Shown: positions 43,468-51,911, counted from the stretch's first letter. The stretch: 64,000 nt of DNA from Desulfovermiculus sp041686195 (GCA_041686195.1 JAWLEI010000001.1:124001-188000); one strand, 5' to 3'. The notes: generated from the sequence alone by a model not told the origin. Numbers and translations: made by a program.

Positions 43468-43869
43468 ATGCACGCATCAAGTATTTCCCTGCGCCAGCTG
43501 GCCAAAGTCAGAAAGCGGCCCCTGCACCTTCATTGCCGCAATCTCCTGGAGAAAGCCGGACAGGAAGTGAACCATTCCACCATCGGAGCCCCGGAGCTTA
43601 TGCTCTGGACCCTGGAATCCAAACGAAAAGACGTTGATCCTGATTTTGATCTCTCCTTTCAGGAAATTGTGTACATGATCCAGGACAAACCGAGTCTCGT
43701 GCTCTCCCTGCTTGAGCCCGAGAACCAGGGTCAGCAGGAAGAGGTGCTCTCGGAAATTCTGTCCCAACAAGACCCCCGGCAGGCAGGTCTGGCCCTGCTC
43801 AGACATCTCAAGCAGCGCATGGACAGCCTGGTGGACAGCAGAGATGAGAACAGAGATGAGTACATGTAA
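43468..43869 (+). CDS. hypothetical protein
   Basis: A 133-residue protein I do not recognise. It is mostly helical with a basic N-terminus (SLRQLAKVRKRPLHLHCRNLLEKAG), a DFDLSFQEIVYMIQDKPSLVLSLL segment and an acidic C-terminus ending in the repetitive DSRDENRDEYM. GGAG 6 nt before the ATG supports the start. It overlaps the next unknown gene, so the two are probably co-translated. They follow the aldolase on the same strand after a hairpin. Confidence 0.65.
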   Translation: MHASSISLRQLAKVRKRPLHLHCRNLLEKAGQEVNHSTIGAPELMLWTLESKRKDVDPDFDLSFQEIVYMIQDKPSLVLSLLEPENQGQQEEVLSEILSQQDPRQAGLALLRHLKQRMDSLVDSRDENRDEYM

Positions 43870-44329
43870 GGGCCGAGTCCTTTATCTCAAATCCAGGCTG
43901 GAGGGAAAAAAGGAGACATCCGGGTCCGGTCCGCGCATCATCCTGCGCGGAAATGAGCTGTATCGCCTGTTGTCTCTTATCAACAAGATCAAGTGGGGAC
44001 GAGAGCTGAATGCAGCCGACGAACATGATTTGCAGGAAATAGAGGACATCGAACAGGGAAAACGTCCGCTGCTTCACGCCGAGAAGCGTTTTTTTCCTCC
44101 GGCCTTTTCCCGGCATGATGAACATGGCCTGTTGTGCTGGTTTCAGGACTTGGGCAAAGGCCCCTTGAGGGCACTCTCGGCAGAGGAAACTGCTTTCTGG
44201 AGACAGGTGGGGCCGATTGGATTTCATGGCTACTTGCGCCTGGACGGAACCATACAGGCCTATCTCTTATCTGGATGTGAGGAGAGCTCCATCCCTGCCG
44301 CCTATTTGAGCCCGGACCCAAAATACTAA
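43856..44329 (+). CDS. hypothetical protein
   Basis: A 157-residue protein of unknown function overlapping the previous gene by 14 nt. The N-terminal part is basic (KGRVLYLKSRLEGKKE), followed by IILRGNELYRLLSLINKIKWGRELNAADEHDLQEIE and an aromatic C-terminal half (FWRQVGPIGFHGYLRLDGTIQAYL). No known motif. The start could be ATG 43856 or ATG 43844; neither has a strong ribosome site, consistent with coupling. It ends 31 nt from the convergent ABC transporter gene. Confidence 0.6.
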   Translation: MSTCKGRVLYLKSRLEGKKETSGSGPRIILRGNELYRLLSLINKIKWGRELNAADEHDLQEIEDIEQGKRPLLHAEKRFFPPAFSRHDEHGLLCWFQDLGKGPLRALSAEETAFWRQVGPIGFHGYLRLDGTIQAYLLSGCEESSIPAAYLSPDPKY

Positions 44330-44360
44330 TGGGTGCAGGATATTCCTTCAAATTGGGATC

Positions 44361-45119
44361 TCACGCGGCCTGGGGCACAACCAGCGGATGGCCGTTAAGG
44401 GTATGTATGTCCACCGCTAGCCCGTACACAGATTCCACCATCTCCCCGGTGACCGCGCTGACAGGACCAGCAAAATATATGGCCCCATCCTTGAGCAGCA
44501 GGACACTATCTGCAAAACGAAGAGCTGAGTTAAGATCGTGCATGGTCATAACCGCAGCGACTCTGTGTTCACTGACCACCCGACGGATAATGCCCAGAAT
44601 CTCCATCTGATTTTTCAGATCCAGGGAACTTGTCGGTTCGTCCAGAAGCAGGAGGTTTGGCTCTTGGACCAGAGCCCGGGCCAGAGCCACCTTCTGTAAT
44701 TCCCCTCCGCTGAGCTGATCGATAAAACGCAGGGAAAGCCATTCCAGGTCCAAACGCTTCAAAGCCGCATTGACCATACTTAAGTCATGATCAGAAACAG
44801 ACCAGCGCACATAGGGTTTGCGGCCCATGAGCACGGCATCAAACACAGTCAGCCTGCAGGCTTCGCTCTTTTGGGCCACATAACCGATGCTCTTGGCCAC
44901 CTGCAGGGGAGACAGTTTGTAAACATCCTGGGCCTGGAGCATGACCGCCCCTTCCTTCGGACGCATGATCCCGTTTAAGCACTTGAGCAAAGTCGTCTTG
45001 CCCACTCCATTGGGCCCTAAAACGGCCACCAACTCGCCGGGATGGACCTCAAAGCTTACTTTGCGCAATACTGGATGGCTATTGTAGGAGAAACGAACTC
45101 CTTGTACCTGTAGAATCAT
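44361..45119 (-). CDS. ABC transporter ATP-binding protein (iron-siderophore/cobalamin type)
   Basis: FecE/BtuD-like ATPase of 252 residues. Walker A GPNGVGKTT (35-43), Q-loop GYVAQKSE, signature LSGGELQKVALARAL, Walker B LLLLDEPTSSLD and the His-loop MTMHDLN are all present. It powers import through the adjacent FecCD-family permease. Its start overlaps the permease stop (TAATG). Substrate cannot be told from the ATPase. Confidence 0.93.
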   Translation of the reverse strand: MILQVQGVRFSYNSHPVLRKVSFEVHPGELVAVLGPNGVGKTTLLKCLNGIMRPKEGAVMLQAQDVYKLSPLQVAKSIGYVAQKSEACRLTVFDAVLMGRKPYVRWSVSDHDLSMVNAALKRLDLEWLSLRFIDQLSGGELQKVALARALVQEPNLLLLDEPTSSLDLKNQMEILGIIRRVVSEHRVAAVMTMHDLNSALRFADSVLLLKDGAIYFAGPVSAVTGEMVESVYGLAVDIHTLNGHPLVVPQAA

Positions 45120-46183
45120 TACCTTCTCCCTCGAAGGATCAAGACTATAAACACCGGGGCCCCCAGAAAGGCGGTCAGTACCGAAACCGGGAGCACATGC
45201 GGAGCAATAAGCAGTCTGGCCACAGTGTCGGATAAGAGCAAAAGCAACCCGCCGCCCAGGATAGACGCAGGGAGCAAAAATCGGTGGTCACTGCCGATCA
45301 ATCGCCTGACCATGTGTGGCACCACCAGGCCCACAAAGCCAATAATACCTAAAAAGGCGATGATCACGGCCGTGACCAGGGAAGCCACAAGCATTCCGAC
45401 CAGGCGTACCCGTTCAACCCTTACTCCCAAACCTTTGGCTGTCTCGTCTCCGGCATCAATGGCATTATAGCTCCAGGCCTGGACCACAAAGAACACAAAA
45501 GAAATGGTGCAAATGACGGCCAGAATGGCCAGCTCTCCCCAATCCGCCCGGCTGGTGTCGCCAAAGGTCCAGAAAACCATGGTCGCCAATTCTTGATCGT
45601 CGGCAAAGAATTGCAGAAACATGGTCCCGGCAGTGAACAAGGCCCCCAGGGCCACTCCGGTCAGGACCATGACCTCAGGTGTGGCCCCGCGTATCCTGGA
45701 AATGCCGATGATGACTCCAGCTGCAACCAGACTGAGCACAAAGGCTGCGCTGGTGGTCAAAAACGGATTGGCTGCTGAGCCGGCATCACCCTCCCCAAAA
45801 GATATCCCTGATCCAATGAGCATCACGGACAGAGCCGCTCCAAAAGCCGCGGCATGAGAAATGCCCAATGTAAAAGGAGATCCCAAAGGATTGCGCAGAA
45901 TACACTGCATGGCTGCCCCGGCTATAGACAGACCGGCTCCGGCCACTATAGCGGTTAAGGCCTGGGGCAAACGGATGTTCCAGACAATAATCTCAAAACG
46001 CTGATCAGTGGATATGCGCAATAAGGCCCGCACCACATCGGTCCAGGGGATAAGTGCTGAGCCAAGGGATACGGCCAGGATCAGACTCGCTCCCAGGGCC
46101 AGGGCCAAAAGCAGAATAAACAGGACCTTCCGGCCGATATACCGGGTATATTCCCGGGGAATCTCCCCATCCGCAAAATGCAT
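45119..46183 (-). CDS. ABC transporter permease, FecCD family
   Basis: A 354-residue inner-membrane permease with about ten hydrophobic helices. Family motifs include PQALTAIVAGAGLSIAGAAMQ, NPLGSPFTLGISHAAAFGA, GVALGALF and GIIGFVGLVVPHMVRRLIGSDHR, the last being the coupling-helix region that meets the ATPase. It belongs to the BtuC/FecCD/FhuB group importing iron chelates, heme or corrinoids. It begins 2 nt after the binding protein gene and ends on the ATPase start. Confidence 0.94.
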   Translation of the reverse strand: MHFADGEIPREYTRYIGRKVLFILLLALALGASLILAVSLGSALIPWTDVVRALLRISTDQRFEIIVWNIRLPQALTAIVAGAGLSIAGAAMQCILRNPLGSPFTLGISHAAAFGAALSVMLIGSGISFGEGDAGSAANPFLTTSAAFVLSLVAAGVIIGISRIRGATPEVMVLTGVALGALFTAGTMFLQFFADDQELATMVFWTFGDTSRADWGELAILAVICTISFVFFVVQAWSYNAIDAGDETAKGLGVRVERVRLVGMLVASLVTAVIIAFLGIIGFVGLVVPHMVRRLIGSDHRFLLPASILGGGLLLLLSDTVARLLIAPHVLPVSVLTAFLGAPVFIVLILRGRR

Positions 46184-46185
46184 AT

Positions 46186-47295
46186 CTAGTGCACCCGGAC
46201 CGTATCAAAAACCATGCCTTCAAGCTCCTGATCCAGGCGCTCGAATACCGGAGATCCAACCAAAAAGGAAAAGATCTCATCCGCCTTGTCCTGGATATCC
46301 ACATCCTGGAAACGCTCAGGATAGAGGACAGATCCTATATAGTAGGCATTGACCAGTACTGACCCGAAATTCGTGGCGTACGAATTATACGGCAGCAGGG
46401 CATAAATCTGGCCCTTTTTCACAGCTGAAAGGGCCTGGTAACCGGGATCATGCCTGAGTTCATGCAATCCACCGGTTTTTTCACCCAGTTGCAGGGTAGC
46501 CAAATCTAAAAACAAGATATCAGGGTCCCACATCAGGATCTGTTCCTTGGCTACAATGGAATGGCGCAGCTTTTTTTTGCCAGGCCTGGACGTAGCCGCC
46601 AGGTTCACGGCCGGTACAAAGTCAAAGACAGGGTAACCGGGCTCAGTGGCCTGAAACCCATGCGGGCCCTTAAAGGCCACTCCCCCGACAAAGACAGACG
46701 GATGCTCGGATTTGGGGATGGATAGAGTCCGCTTTCGCAGATCCCTTATCTGGCGGTCAAAAAAATCGATAACCGTGTGCGCCCGCTGCGTGCAGTCCAG
46801 GACTTCAGCCATGGTGATCAGACTTTTCTCCAGATCTTGCTTATGATCTCCGATATCCCCGTAATCCAGGGCCACCACGGGAATGCCGGTCTTGTTCTGC
46901 AAGGTATCCGCATCCATGCCCATTCCCAAAAAGGTCTTGAATATTACCTGAGGCGGCTGGTCCAGGCTGAGCAGGCGTTCTGGATTGTCCCGGCCCCGGA
47001 ACTCTCCGCCCAAAGGCAGATCCTTGAGCTCCGGGTGAGCCAGGGCGTAGGGCCTGGCCTCCAGGGTTTGCTCTCTTTTTTCCAAATCATCCACCGCCAC
47101 TGCCCGGTCCTGGCACTGCAGGTAGGTCAAAAGGCGCAGACATCCGGCTCCGGAACAGTAGATCTGCTCCACCTTGTCCGGGACATTGACTTCTCGGCCA
47201 GCCGTATCTTCAACAACCCGAGCCTGACCTGGCGCGGCCCAGAACATGCAGATGAGCAGGGTACAAACCAAAACCGGTTTCACATATCCTTTCAT
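46186..47295 (-). CDS. periplasmic substrate-binding protein of the iron/cobalamin-type ABC importer
   Basis: A 369-residue PF01497-like binding protein with a signal peptide (1-25, cleavage after GQA). It contains DTAGREVNVPDKVEQIYC at the N-terminal lobe and VFVGGVAFKGPHGFQATEPGYPVFDFV, a stretch seen in the binding proteins of anaerobes annotated as iron transporters. No lipobox. GGAG 4 nt before ATG 47295; Met codons at 47310 and 47367 are alternatives. First gene of the three-gene importer. Corrinoid uptake would fit a cobalamin-rich sulfate reducer, but no cobalamin riboswitch was seen upstream. Confidence 0.9.
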   Translation of the reverse strand: MKGYVKPVLVCTLLICMFWAAPGQARVVEDTAGREVNVPDKVEQIYCSGAGCLRLLTYLQCQDRAVAVDDLEKREQTLEARPYALAHPELKDLPLGGEFRGRDNPERLLSLDQPPQVIFKTFLGMGMDADTLQNKTGIPVVALDYGDIGDHKQDLEKSLITMAEVLDCTQRAHTVIDFFDRQIRDLRKRTLSIPKSEHPSVFVGGVAFKGPHGFQATEPGYPVFDFVPAVNLAATSRPGKKKLRHSIVAKEQILMWDPDILFLDLATLQLGEKTGGLHELRHDPGYQALSAVKKGQIYALLPYNSYATNFGSVLVNAYYIGSVLYPERFQDVDIQDKADEIFSFLVGSPVFERLDQELEGMVFDTVRVH

Positions 47296-47338
47296 GATCT
47301 CCGCCTGCATACGACATTGATGAACATGGTCACATCCC

Positions 47339-47361
47339 GTTACGATATTGTATTTTGTAAC
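47339..47361. promoter_or_regulatory. imperfect palindrome, possible operator for the ABC importer
   Basis: GTTAC and GTAAC arms with internal ATA/TAT symmetry over 23 nt, 44 nt upstream of the binding-protein start. It could be a metal-regulator site, though it does not match a standard Fur or NikR box. Confidence 0.3.
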
Positions 47362-47573
47362 ACGCACAACACCGTATCTGCAAGCACATGAAGAGTCAAT
47401 GCCCTGCCTGGCTGCTTCCCTTTTCCTTTATGGCTTGCTATCATGGCTTACGCTCCAAGGCTGCATACTATGTCTTCATTGCATCCATATGCCCCCTTCA
47501 ACTGCAAAAAGAATGTCCAGGAAACCCGGGTCGAATGATCTCCGGGCCAAAAAACACCACAGGAGCTTATGCC

Positions 47574-47921
47574 ATGAACAGTAACAACACAGAACTGCTT
47601 ATTCTCTGGGCTACTCCAGACAAAGACACGGCTGAAAATATGGTTTTCATGTATGGGCAAAACGCAAAGCTCAACAACTGGTGGGAAAAGGTAACTCTTC
47701 TTATCTGGGGCGGTGCCACCCGGCTCGTGGCCACAGACAGTCTCATCCAGGACAAGCTCAAAAAGGTCCAGGACGCTGGTGTGCAGGTCATTGCCTGCAA
47801 GCGATGCGCCGAGAAGCTGGAACTTGTCCAGCCCTTGGAAGACTTGGACATCAATGTCTTTTACACCGGCCAGTTCTTGACCGAATGGTTGAAAGAAGAC
47901 AAGAAGCTGCTCACCATTTAA
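47574..47921 (+). CDS. DsrE-family protein
   Basis: A 115-residue cytoplasmic protein of DsrE/F-like fold, beginning TELLILWATPDKDTAENMVFMY with alternating strands and helices. VIACKRCAEKL carries C75 and C78. DsrE-like proteins carry sulfur on a cysteine or have unknown redox roles; which cysteine would act here is unclear. AGGAG 8 nt before ATG 47574 sets the start; an extended upstream reading is a Cys-rich artefact. It is 16 nt before hisHF and probably co-transcribed. A 278-nt divergent region separates it from the ABC importer. Confidence 0.8.
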   Translation: MNSNNTELLILWATPDKDTAENMVFMYGQNAKLNNWWEKVTLLIWGGATRLVATDSLIQDKLKKVQDAGVQVIACKRCAEKLELVQPLEDLDINVFYTGQFLTEWLKEDKKLLTI

Positions 47922-47937
47922 AGGAGAAAAGCTGCAA

Positions 47938-49512
47938 ATGGTCACTCTTTTGGATTACGGTGCCGGCAACGTACGCAGTGTGATCAACGCCCTTGAATAC
48001 CTGGGAGAGTCCGTCCGTCTGGTCCAGGAACCCAAGGATATCCTGCAGGCCGAGACTCTTATATTTCCCGGGGTGGGGGCCTTTGGAAGCATGATGGCCA
48101 TCTTGCAGGACAAGGGCTATATCCAGCCCTTGCGCCGCTACCTGGCTCAAAACAAGCCTTTTCTGGGCATTTGCCTTGGGCTGCAAGCCTTGTTCGAGGG
48201 CAGCGAAGAGGCTCCGGACATCCCTGGTCTGGGCATTTTTTCCGGTCAGGTGCAGAGATTTCAAACTTCACTTTCGGTTCCGCACATGGGCTGGAACCAG
48301 ATACAGGCCCACAAGTCCTCTTGGCTTTTTTCCGGTTTAAACGGAGACGAACACCTCTATTTCGTGCATTCCTATCATGTTGTGCCCAATGATTCAGAAG
48401 TGATCCTGACCACCACTGATTACGGACAGCGGTTTGTGAGCGGAGTACAGCATGGCAACATCTGCGCAACTCAGTTCCATCCGGAAAAAAGCGGCCCTGT
48501 GGGCTTAACTGTCTTGCACAATTTCCTGACCCGCCCCCGTCCAAGCCGCCCAGTCCTGGATCTGCCCGCAACAACCCTGGCCAAACGGATTATTGCCTGC
48601 CTGGATGTCCGCTCCAACGACCAGGGTGATCTGGTGGTGACCAAAGGGGACCAGTACGATGTCCGCGAAAATGGAGAGGTGCGGAATCTGGGAAAACCTG
48701 TACAGTTAGCTCATGAGTATTATGCCCAGGGAGCAGATGAGATAACTTTTCTGAACATTACCGCCTTTCGGGATTATCCCTTATCTGATCTGCCCATGCT
48801 GGAGGTCCTGCGCCGGACATCGGCCCAGGTCTTTGTCCCCTTAACCATTGGCGGCGGAATTCGGGATTATACAGATACCAACGGGCAATTCCACTCCGCG
48901 CTGGATGTGGCTGCGGCCTATTTCCGTTCCGGCGCAGACAAGATCTCCCTGGGCAGCGATGCAGTAGACATTGTCCAGCAGAGTCTGAAAGCAGGACCCA
49001 GCGGCCAGAGCTCAATTGAGCGCATTGCCCGGGTCTATGGCAACCAGGCCGTCGTCATCTCTGTTGATCCCCGCCGGGTCTATACCCCCAGTCCTGAACA
49101 GCTCCCCCACCAGGTCATTGAAACCGCATTTCCAGGTCCCCAGGGAGAAAGGTTTTGCTGGTACCAGTGCACGGTCAAGGGCGGTCGGGAGGGACGCGAT
49201 CTGGACGCCATCACCCTGGCCCAGGAATGTGAACGGCTGGGGGCCGGAGAGATCCTGCTGAACTGCATTGACCGGGATGGAACCAATCTGGGCTTTGACC
49301 TGGAACTGGTGAAAGCAGTGAGCCAGGCGGTTTCCATTCCGGTCATCGCCTCCAGCGGAGCTGGAAAGGCCCTGCATTTTGTAGACGTGTTCACCGGCAC
49401 AGAGGCTGAAGCCGCCCTGGCCGCAGGGATCTTCCACCGCCGGGAAGTGCCCATTGCAAAAGTGAAAAAGACCCTCTCCGCACATGTACCCGTGCGTTTG
49501 GCTGAAATATGA
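47938..49512 (+). CDS. imidazole glycerol phosphate synthase, HisH-HisF fusion
   Basis: Single-chain glutaminase/cyclase of histidine synthesis: ammonia from glutamine is passed to PRFAR to give imidazole glycerol phosphate and AICAR. Residues 1-200 are the class I amidotransferase HisH: nucleophile C79 in GICLGLQ, H181 and E183 in FHPEKS. From about 215 is HisF with catalytic D223 (IACLDVR) and D377 (ISVDPRRVY), and CWYQCTVKGGREGRDLD. Most bacteria encode HisH and HisF separately; this 524-residue fusion, with its long HisF inserts, resembles yeast/plant HIS7. No other his genes are nearby. GGAG lies 11 nt before the ATG. Confidence 0.93.
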   Translation: MVTLLDYGAGNVRSVINALEYLGESVRLVQEPKDILQAETLIFPGVGAFGSMMAILQDKGYIQPLRRYLAQNKPFLGICLGLQALFEGSEEAPDIPGLGIFSGQVQRFQTSLSVPHMGWNQIQAHKSSWLFSGLNGDEHLYFVHSYHVVPNDSEVILTTTDYGQRFVSGVQHGNICATQFHPEKSGPVGLTVLHNFLTRPRPSRPVLDLPATTLAKRIIACLDVRSNDQGDLVVTKGDQYDVRENGEVRNLGKPVQLAHEYYAQGADEITFLNITAFRDYPLSDLPMLEVLRRTSAQVFVPLTIGGGIRDYTDTNGQFHSALDVAAAYFRSGADKISLGSDAVDIVQQSLKAGPSGQSSIERIARVYGNQAVVISVDPRRVYTPSPEQLPHQVIETAFPGPQGERFCWYQCTVKGGREGRDLDAITLAQECERLGAGEILLNCIDRDGTNLGFDLELVKAVSQAVSIPVIASSGAGKALHFVDVFTGTEAEAALAAGIFHRREVPIAKVKKTLSAHVPVRLAEI

Positions 49513-49534
49513 CCCCTATCCCAGGAGATCGGCT

Positions 49535-51094
49535 ATGCGCAATCATTTCGCTCTGGCCCTGCTCTTTGTCTGCTTTCTGTGGGCCGTTTCGGCTCAAGCC
49601 GGTGTGGATCAAGTAATCCTGTACCCGGATGGAGCTGAGGTGACCCAAACAGAAACCGCTCGGGTAGAAGAAAAAAACCCGGGTTATAGCCACGCTGTCC
49701 TCTATCTTCCAGCTTCAGCACATGCTGACAGTCTGCGCATACTGGAAGTTCAAAGAACCGAAGCCCGTCTTCAGGGAGTGAGCCATCGGCAGGTTCGATC
49801 CACCAACCGGGAACATATTGCCAAGCTACGGCAAAGAATCGAAGAGCTCCGGGAGGAACAAAACGAGGTGCAGGCTACCTTGGCCGGGGTCACAGCCCGT
49901 ATTGATCTCTGGCACAACGCGGTCCGGGCCGTATCCTCTTCCCAGGAGGAGATTCAAACCCAAAACCTTTATGACTTATCTTCCACTCTGGCCCAGGCTC
50001 TGCCCTCGCTGATGCGGGACAAAACCGACAAGGACAATAAAATAGCGGAGTTGGAAACAAGGATCAAAGATCTAAAGGATGAACTGGAAAAGAGCATAGA
50101 AAAACCGGATGCCCAGCTTGAAGTGCGCCTCCAGCTGGAAGGCTCCGGCCTGGAAGTCGATCAGGTCCTGCCGGTCACAGTCTCCTATCTTTTGCCCGAC
50201 AGCCGTTGGCGTCCGGCCTACACCCTGGAAGCTCAGCCGGAACAAGACCGGATTGACTTTCAGTGGCGGGCGGTAGTGACTCAAAAAAGCGGTCTGGTCT
50301 GGAAAGACGTCCATCTCCTGCTCAGTACCGGACGCATGCACCAGCGGGTAAACCCGCCCCAGCTGCCGGACTGGATAATCCAGCCCCGCCCTCAGCCCAG
50401 ACCTTTATCAGCTCAGGATAGGGCGAAAGTTAACTCACAGGAGCTTGCCCTGCGCACCAGCCAGGCTCCAAATGGGGCGGCCCGGACTCAGCATGCGACT
50501 TTTGACCTCTGGGATGCCGGGCGGCAAACCATACGCCCGGGTCAGGAACAACAGGTGCACATATCCAAGGATTCCTGGCCGGCCGAATTTCAGCGTATCC
50601 TGCGCCCGGCCGTGGACAACCGGGCCTTTTTAACTGCCAAAACCAAAACAAAACAGGCTCAAAACATTCCGCCTGGCCAAGCCATGCTCCTGGTCCAGGG
50701 TCGCATGGCAGGCAAGACTCAATTCGCCTTCTCCGGACAGCAAAAAGAGCTCGCCTTTGGTACAGATCCACAAGTGACCGCGCGGAGAATCATGGAACGT
50801 AAGCAGGAGGGTGAGCAAGGCATTTTGAAAAACAAACAAAAATTGAACTGGCACTATCGCTTTGATGTGGTCAACGGCAAGAACGACCCGGTCCGGGTAA
50901 GACTTGAGGAGACGCAGCCGGTCTCCAGGCATGAAGATATCACCATCGATTTGGCCTCACCCGGTCATGAATTTCAGATCAAAGACAATACAGTATACTG
51001 GGATCTGAGCCTTCAGCCCGGGGAGAAGCTGTCCGTACCCCTCCAGGTTACTGTCACCGCTCCCAGGGACATGGAGCTGTCCAGTTCCCGCTAG
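49535..51094 (+). CDS. secreted DUF4139-domain protein
   Basis: A 519-residue protein with a signal peptide (1-22, AQA cleavage). It has an N-terminal DUF4140-like beta domain (VDQVILYPDGAEVTQTE), a coiled coil (about 85-185, EHIAKLRQRIEELREEQNEVQ and KDNKIAELETRIKDLKDEL), and the mucoidy-inhibitor-like DUF4139 core: VTVSYLLPDSRWRPAYTLEA and SGLVWKDVHLLLSTGRM. The C-terminal half continues as beta-rich repeats (VRVRLEETQPVS). Function unknown; periplasmic. AGGAG 7 nt before the ATG. It follows hisHF by 22 nt and ends in an array of hairpins. Confidence 0.87.
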   Translation: MRNHFALALLFVCFLWAVSAQAGVDQVILYPDGAEVTQTETARVEEKNPGYSHAVLYLPASAHADSLRILEVQRTEARLQGVSHRQVRSTNREHIAKLRQRIEELREEQNEVQATLAGVTARIDLWHNAVRAVSSSQEEIQTQNLYDLSSTLAQALPSLMRDKTDKDNKIAELETRIKDLKDELEKSIEKPDAQLEVRLQLEGSGLEVDQVLPVTVSYLLPDSRWRPAYTLEAQPEQDRIDFQWRAVVTQKSGLVWKDVHLLLSTGRMHQRVNPPQLPDWIIQPRPQPRPLSAQDRAKVNSQELALRTSQAPNGAARTQHATFDLWDAGRQTIRPGQEQQVHISKDSWPAEFQRILRPAVDNRAFLTAKTKTKQAQNIPPGQAMLLVQGRMAGKTQFAFSGQQKELAFGTDPQVTARRIMERKQEGEQGILKNKQKLNWHYRFDVVNGKNDPVRVRLEETQPVSRHEDITIDLASPGHEFQIKDNTVYWDLSLQPGEKLSVPLQVTVTAPRDMELSSSR

Positions 51095-51176
51095 AGGTCA
51101 ACCTTGCCTCCGGCAATTCTGACCTCTATTTTGCCCTAAGGCGGGCAAAAGGGAAATTTGCCGGATTGATCAATGA
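51093..51176 (-). repeat. palindromic repeat, family A copy 4 (long form, reverse orientation)
   Basis: Contains TTTTGCCC/GGGCAAAA (51129-51136 / 51143-51150), TTGCC-TCC-GGCAA (51104-51116) enclosed by AGAGGTCA/TGACCTCT (51093-51100 / 51120-51127), and GATCAATC read on the minus strand. The unit aligns along its length with 30236-30313. It begins within the stop codon of the DUF4139 gene. Confidence 0.75.
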
Positions 51177-51208
51177 TGAAAAGCGATTTTTTGCAATGGC
51201 TTCTCAAC

Positions 51209-51250
51209 ACAAAACCCCGGATACGTTTCAAAACGTATCCGGGGTTTTGT
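51209..51250. terminator. strong terminator hairpin, 20-bp stem
   Basis: A 20-bp perfect stem (51209-51228 / 51231-51250) beginning ACAAAACCCC and ending GGGGTTTTGT, between two convergent genes. It works in either direction, with A- and T-rich ends. Confidence 0.85.
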
Positions 51251-51270
51251 CACCCATGCACCCATAATAA

Positions 51271-51310
51271 AATTCTTGAGCCTGGCCCTTTTAGGCCAGG
51301 CTCAAGAATT
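51271..51310. terminator. bidirectional terminator hairpin next to slyD
   Basis: A 17-bp perfect stem (51271-51287 / 51294-51310) with loop CTTTTA, directly after the slyD stop on the minus strand; A/T runs lie on both sides. Confidence 0.85.
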
Positions 51311-51745
51311 TTAAGCGGCCTGGACATCCACCAATTCAATCTCAAAAGTGAGGTCCTTTCCTGCCAAGGGATGGTTGCCGTCGAGAACGACCTCTTCATC
51401 CTTCACTTCGCTCACGGTAACATAGAACACCTCATCGTCCTGAGAATTGACCTGCAATACCATGCCTTCTTCCGGTTGAATATTGTCCGGGAGGTTGGCT
51501 CGCTGGACATTTATCAACTTGCTCTCATCATAATCCCCGTAAGCCTGGTCTTGTTCAACCTGGACCGTCTTGCTGTCGCCAGGGGTCATCCCTTCTACTG
51601 CCTGTTCAAGGCCCGGGATGATCTGTCCCTGTCCCAGGGTAAATTCCAAGGGTTCTCCCTCATAAGAGGAATCAAATACTGTTCCATCCTGCAGAGTTCC
51701 CCGGTAGTGCACCTTGACCAGGTCTCCGCTTTTGGCCGTTGACAT
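51311..51745 (-). CDS. FKBP-type peptidyl-prolyl isomerase, SlyD-like
   Basis: A 144-residue isomerase/chaperone. It has the FKBP core VKVHYRGTLQDGTVFDSSYEGEPLEFTLG, PGLEQAVEGM, the inserted IF chaperone domain (about 70-120, QAYGDYDESKLINVQR) and the closing strand NHPLAGKDLTFEIELVDV, as in SlyD. The His-rich metal-binding tail of E. coli SlyD is absent; the protein ends VQAA. AAGGAG 5 nt before ATG 51745 sets the start. It folds proline-containing proteins in the cytoplasm and is transcribed alone, bounded by terminators. Confidence 0.93.
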   Translation of the reverse strand: MSTAKSGDLVKVHYRGTLQDGTVFDSSYEGEPLEFTLGQGQIIPGLEQAVEGMTPGDSKTVQVEQDQAYGDYDESKLINVQRANLPDNIQPEEGMVLQVNSQDDEVFYVTVSEVKDEEVVLDGNHPLAGKDLTFEIELVDVQAA

Positions 51746-51848
51746 ACACTCTCCTTGTCTCATTTTTGGTTGCGGCAATTGAGCCGTTTTCTATACATAA
51801 ATCATATCTCATAGCAGTCAATGGATCAATTCCTCATCAGAAGCAGGC

Positions 51849-51876
51849 GAACGGAAATTTATTTCCCACCCTGCTG
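51849..51876. repeat. short palindromic repeat, family B copy 2
   Basis: A 28-nt unit with the hairpin GGAAATTTATTTCC, 24 of 28 positions identical to 34336-34363 and in the same orientation. It lies between slyD and the next minus-strand gene. Confidence 0.7.
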
Positions 51877-51884
51877 GGCACGGG

Positions 51885-51911
51885 GGACAAAAAGTCAAAA
51901 CCTTTTTGTCC
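51885..51911 (-). terminator. terminator hairpin downstream of the 51952-52800 gene
   Basis: GGACAAAAAG / CTTTTTGTCC, a 10-bp stem around a 7-nt loop, 41 nt after the stop of the minus-strand gene; likely its terminator. Confidence 0.6.

Noticed and set aside
47388..47573. N-terminal extension of the DsrE-like protein by 62 codons
   Set aside because: The extension is Cys- and Pro-rich with no family counterpart, and a good ribosome site precedes the inner ATG at 47574.
49780..49810. tRNA-like GGTTCGATCC string
   Set aside because: It lies inside the DUF4139 coding region and no acceptor, D or anticodon arms can be formed around it.
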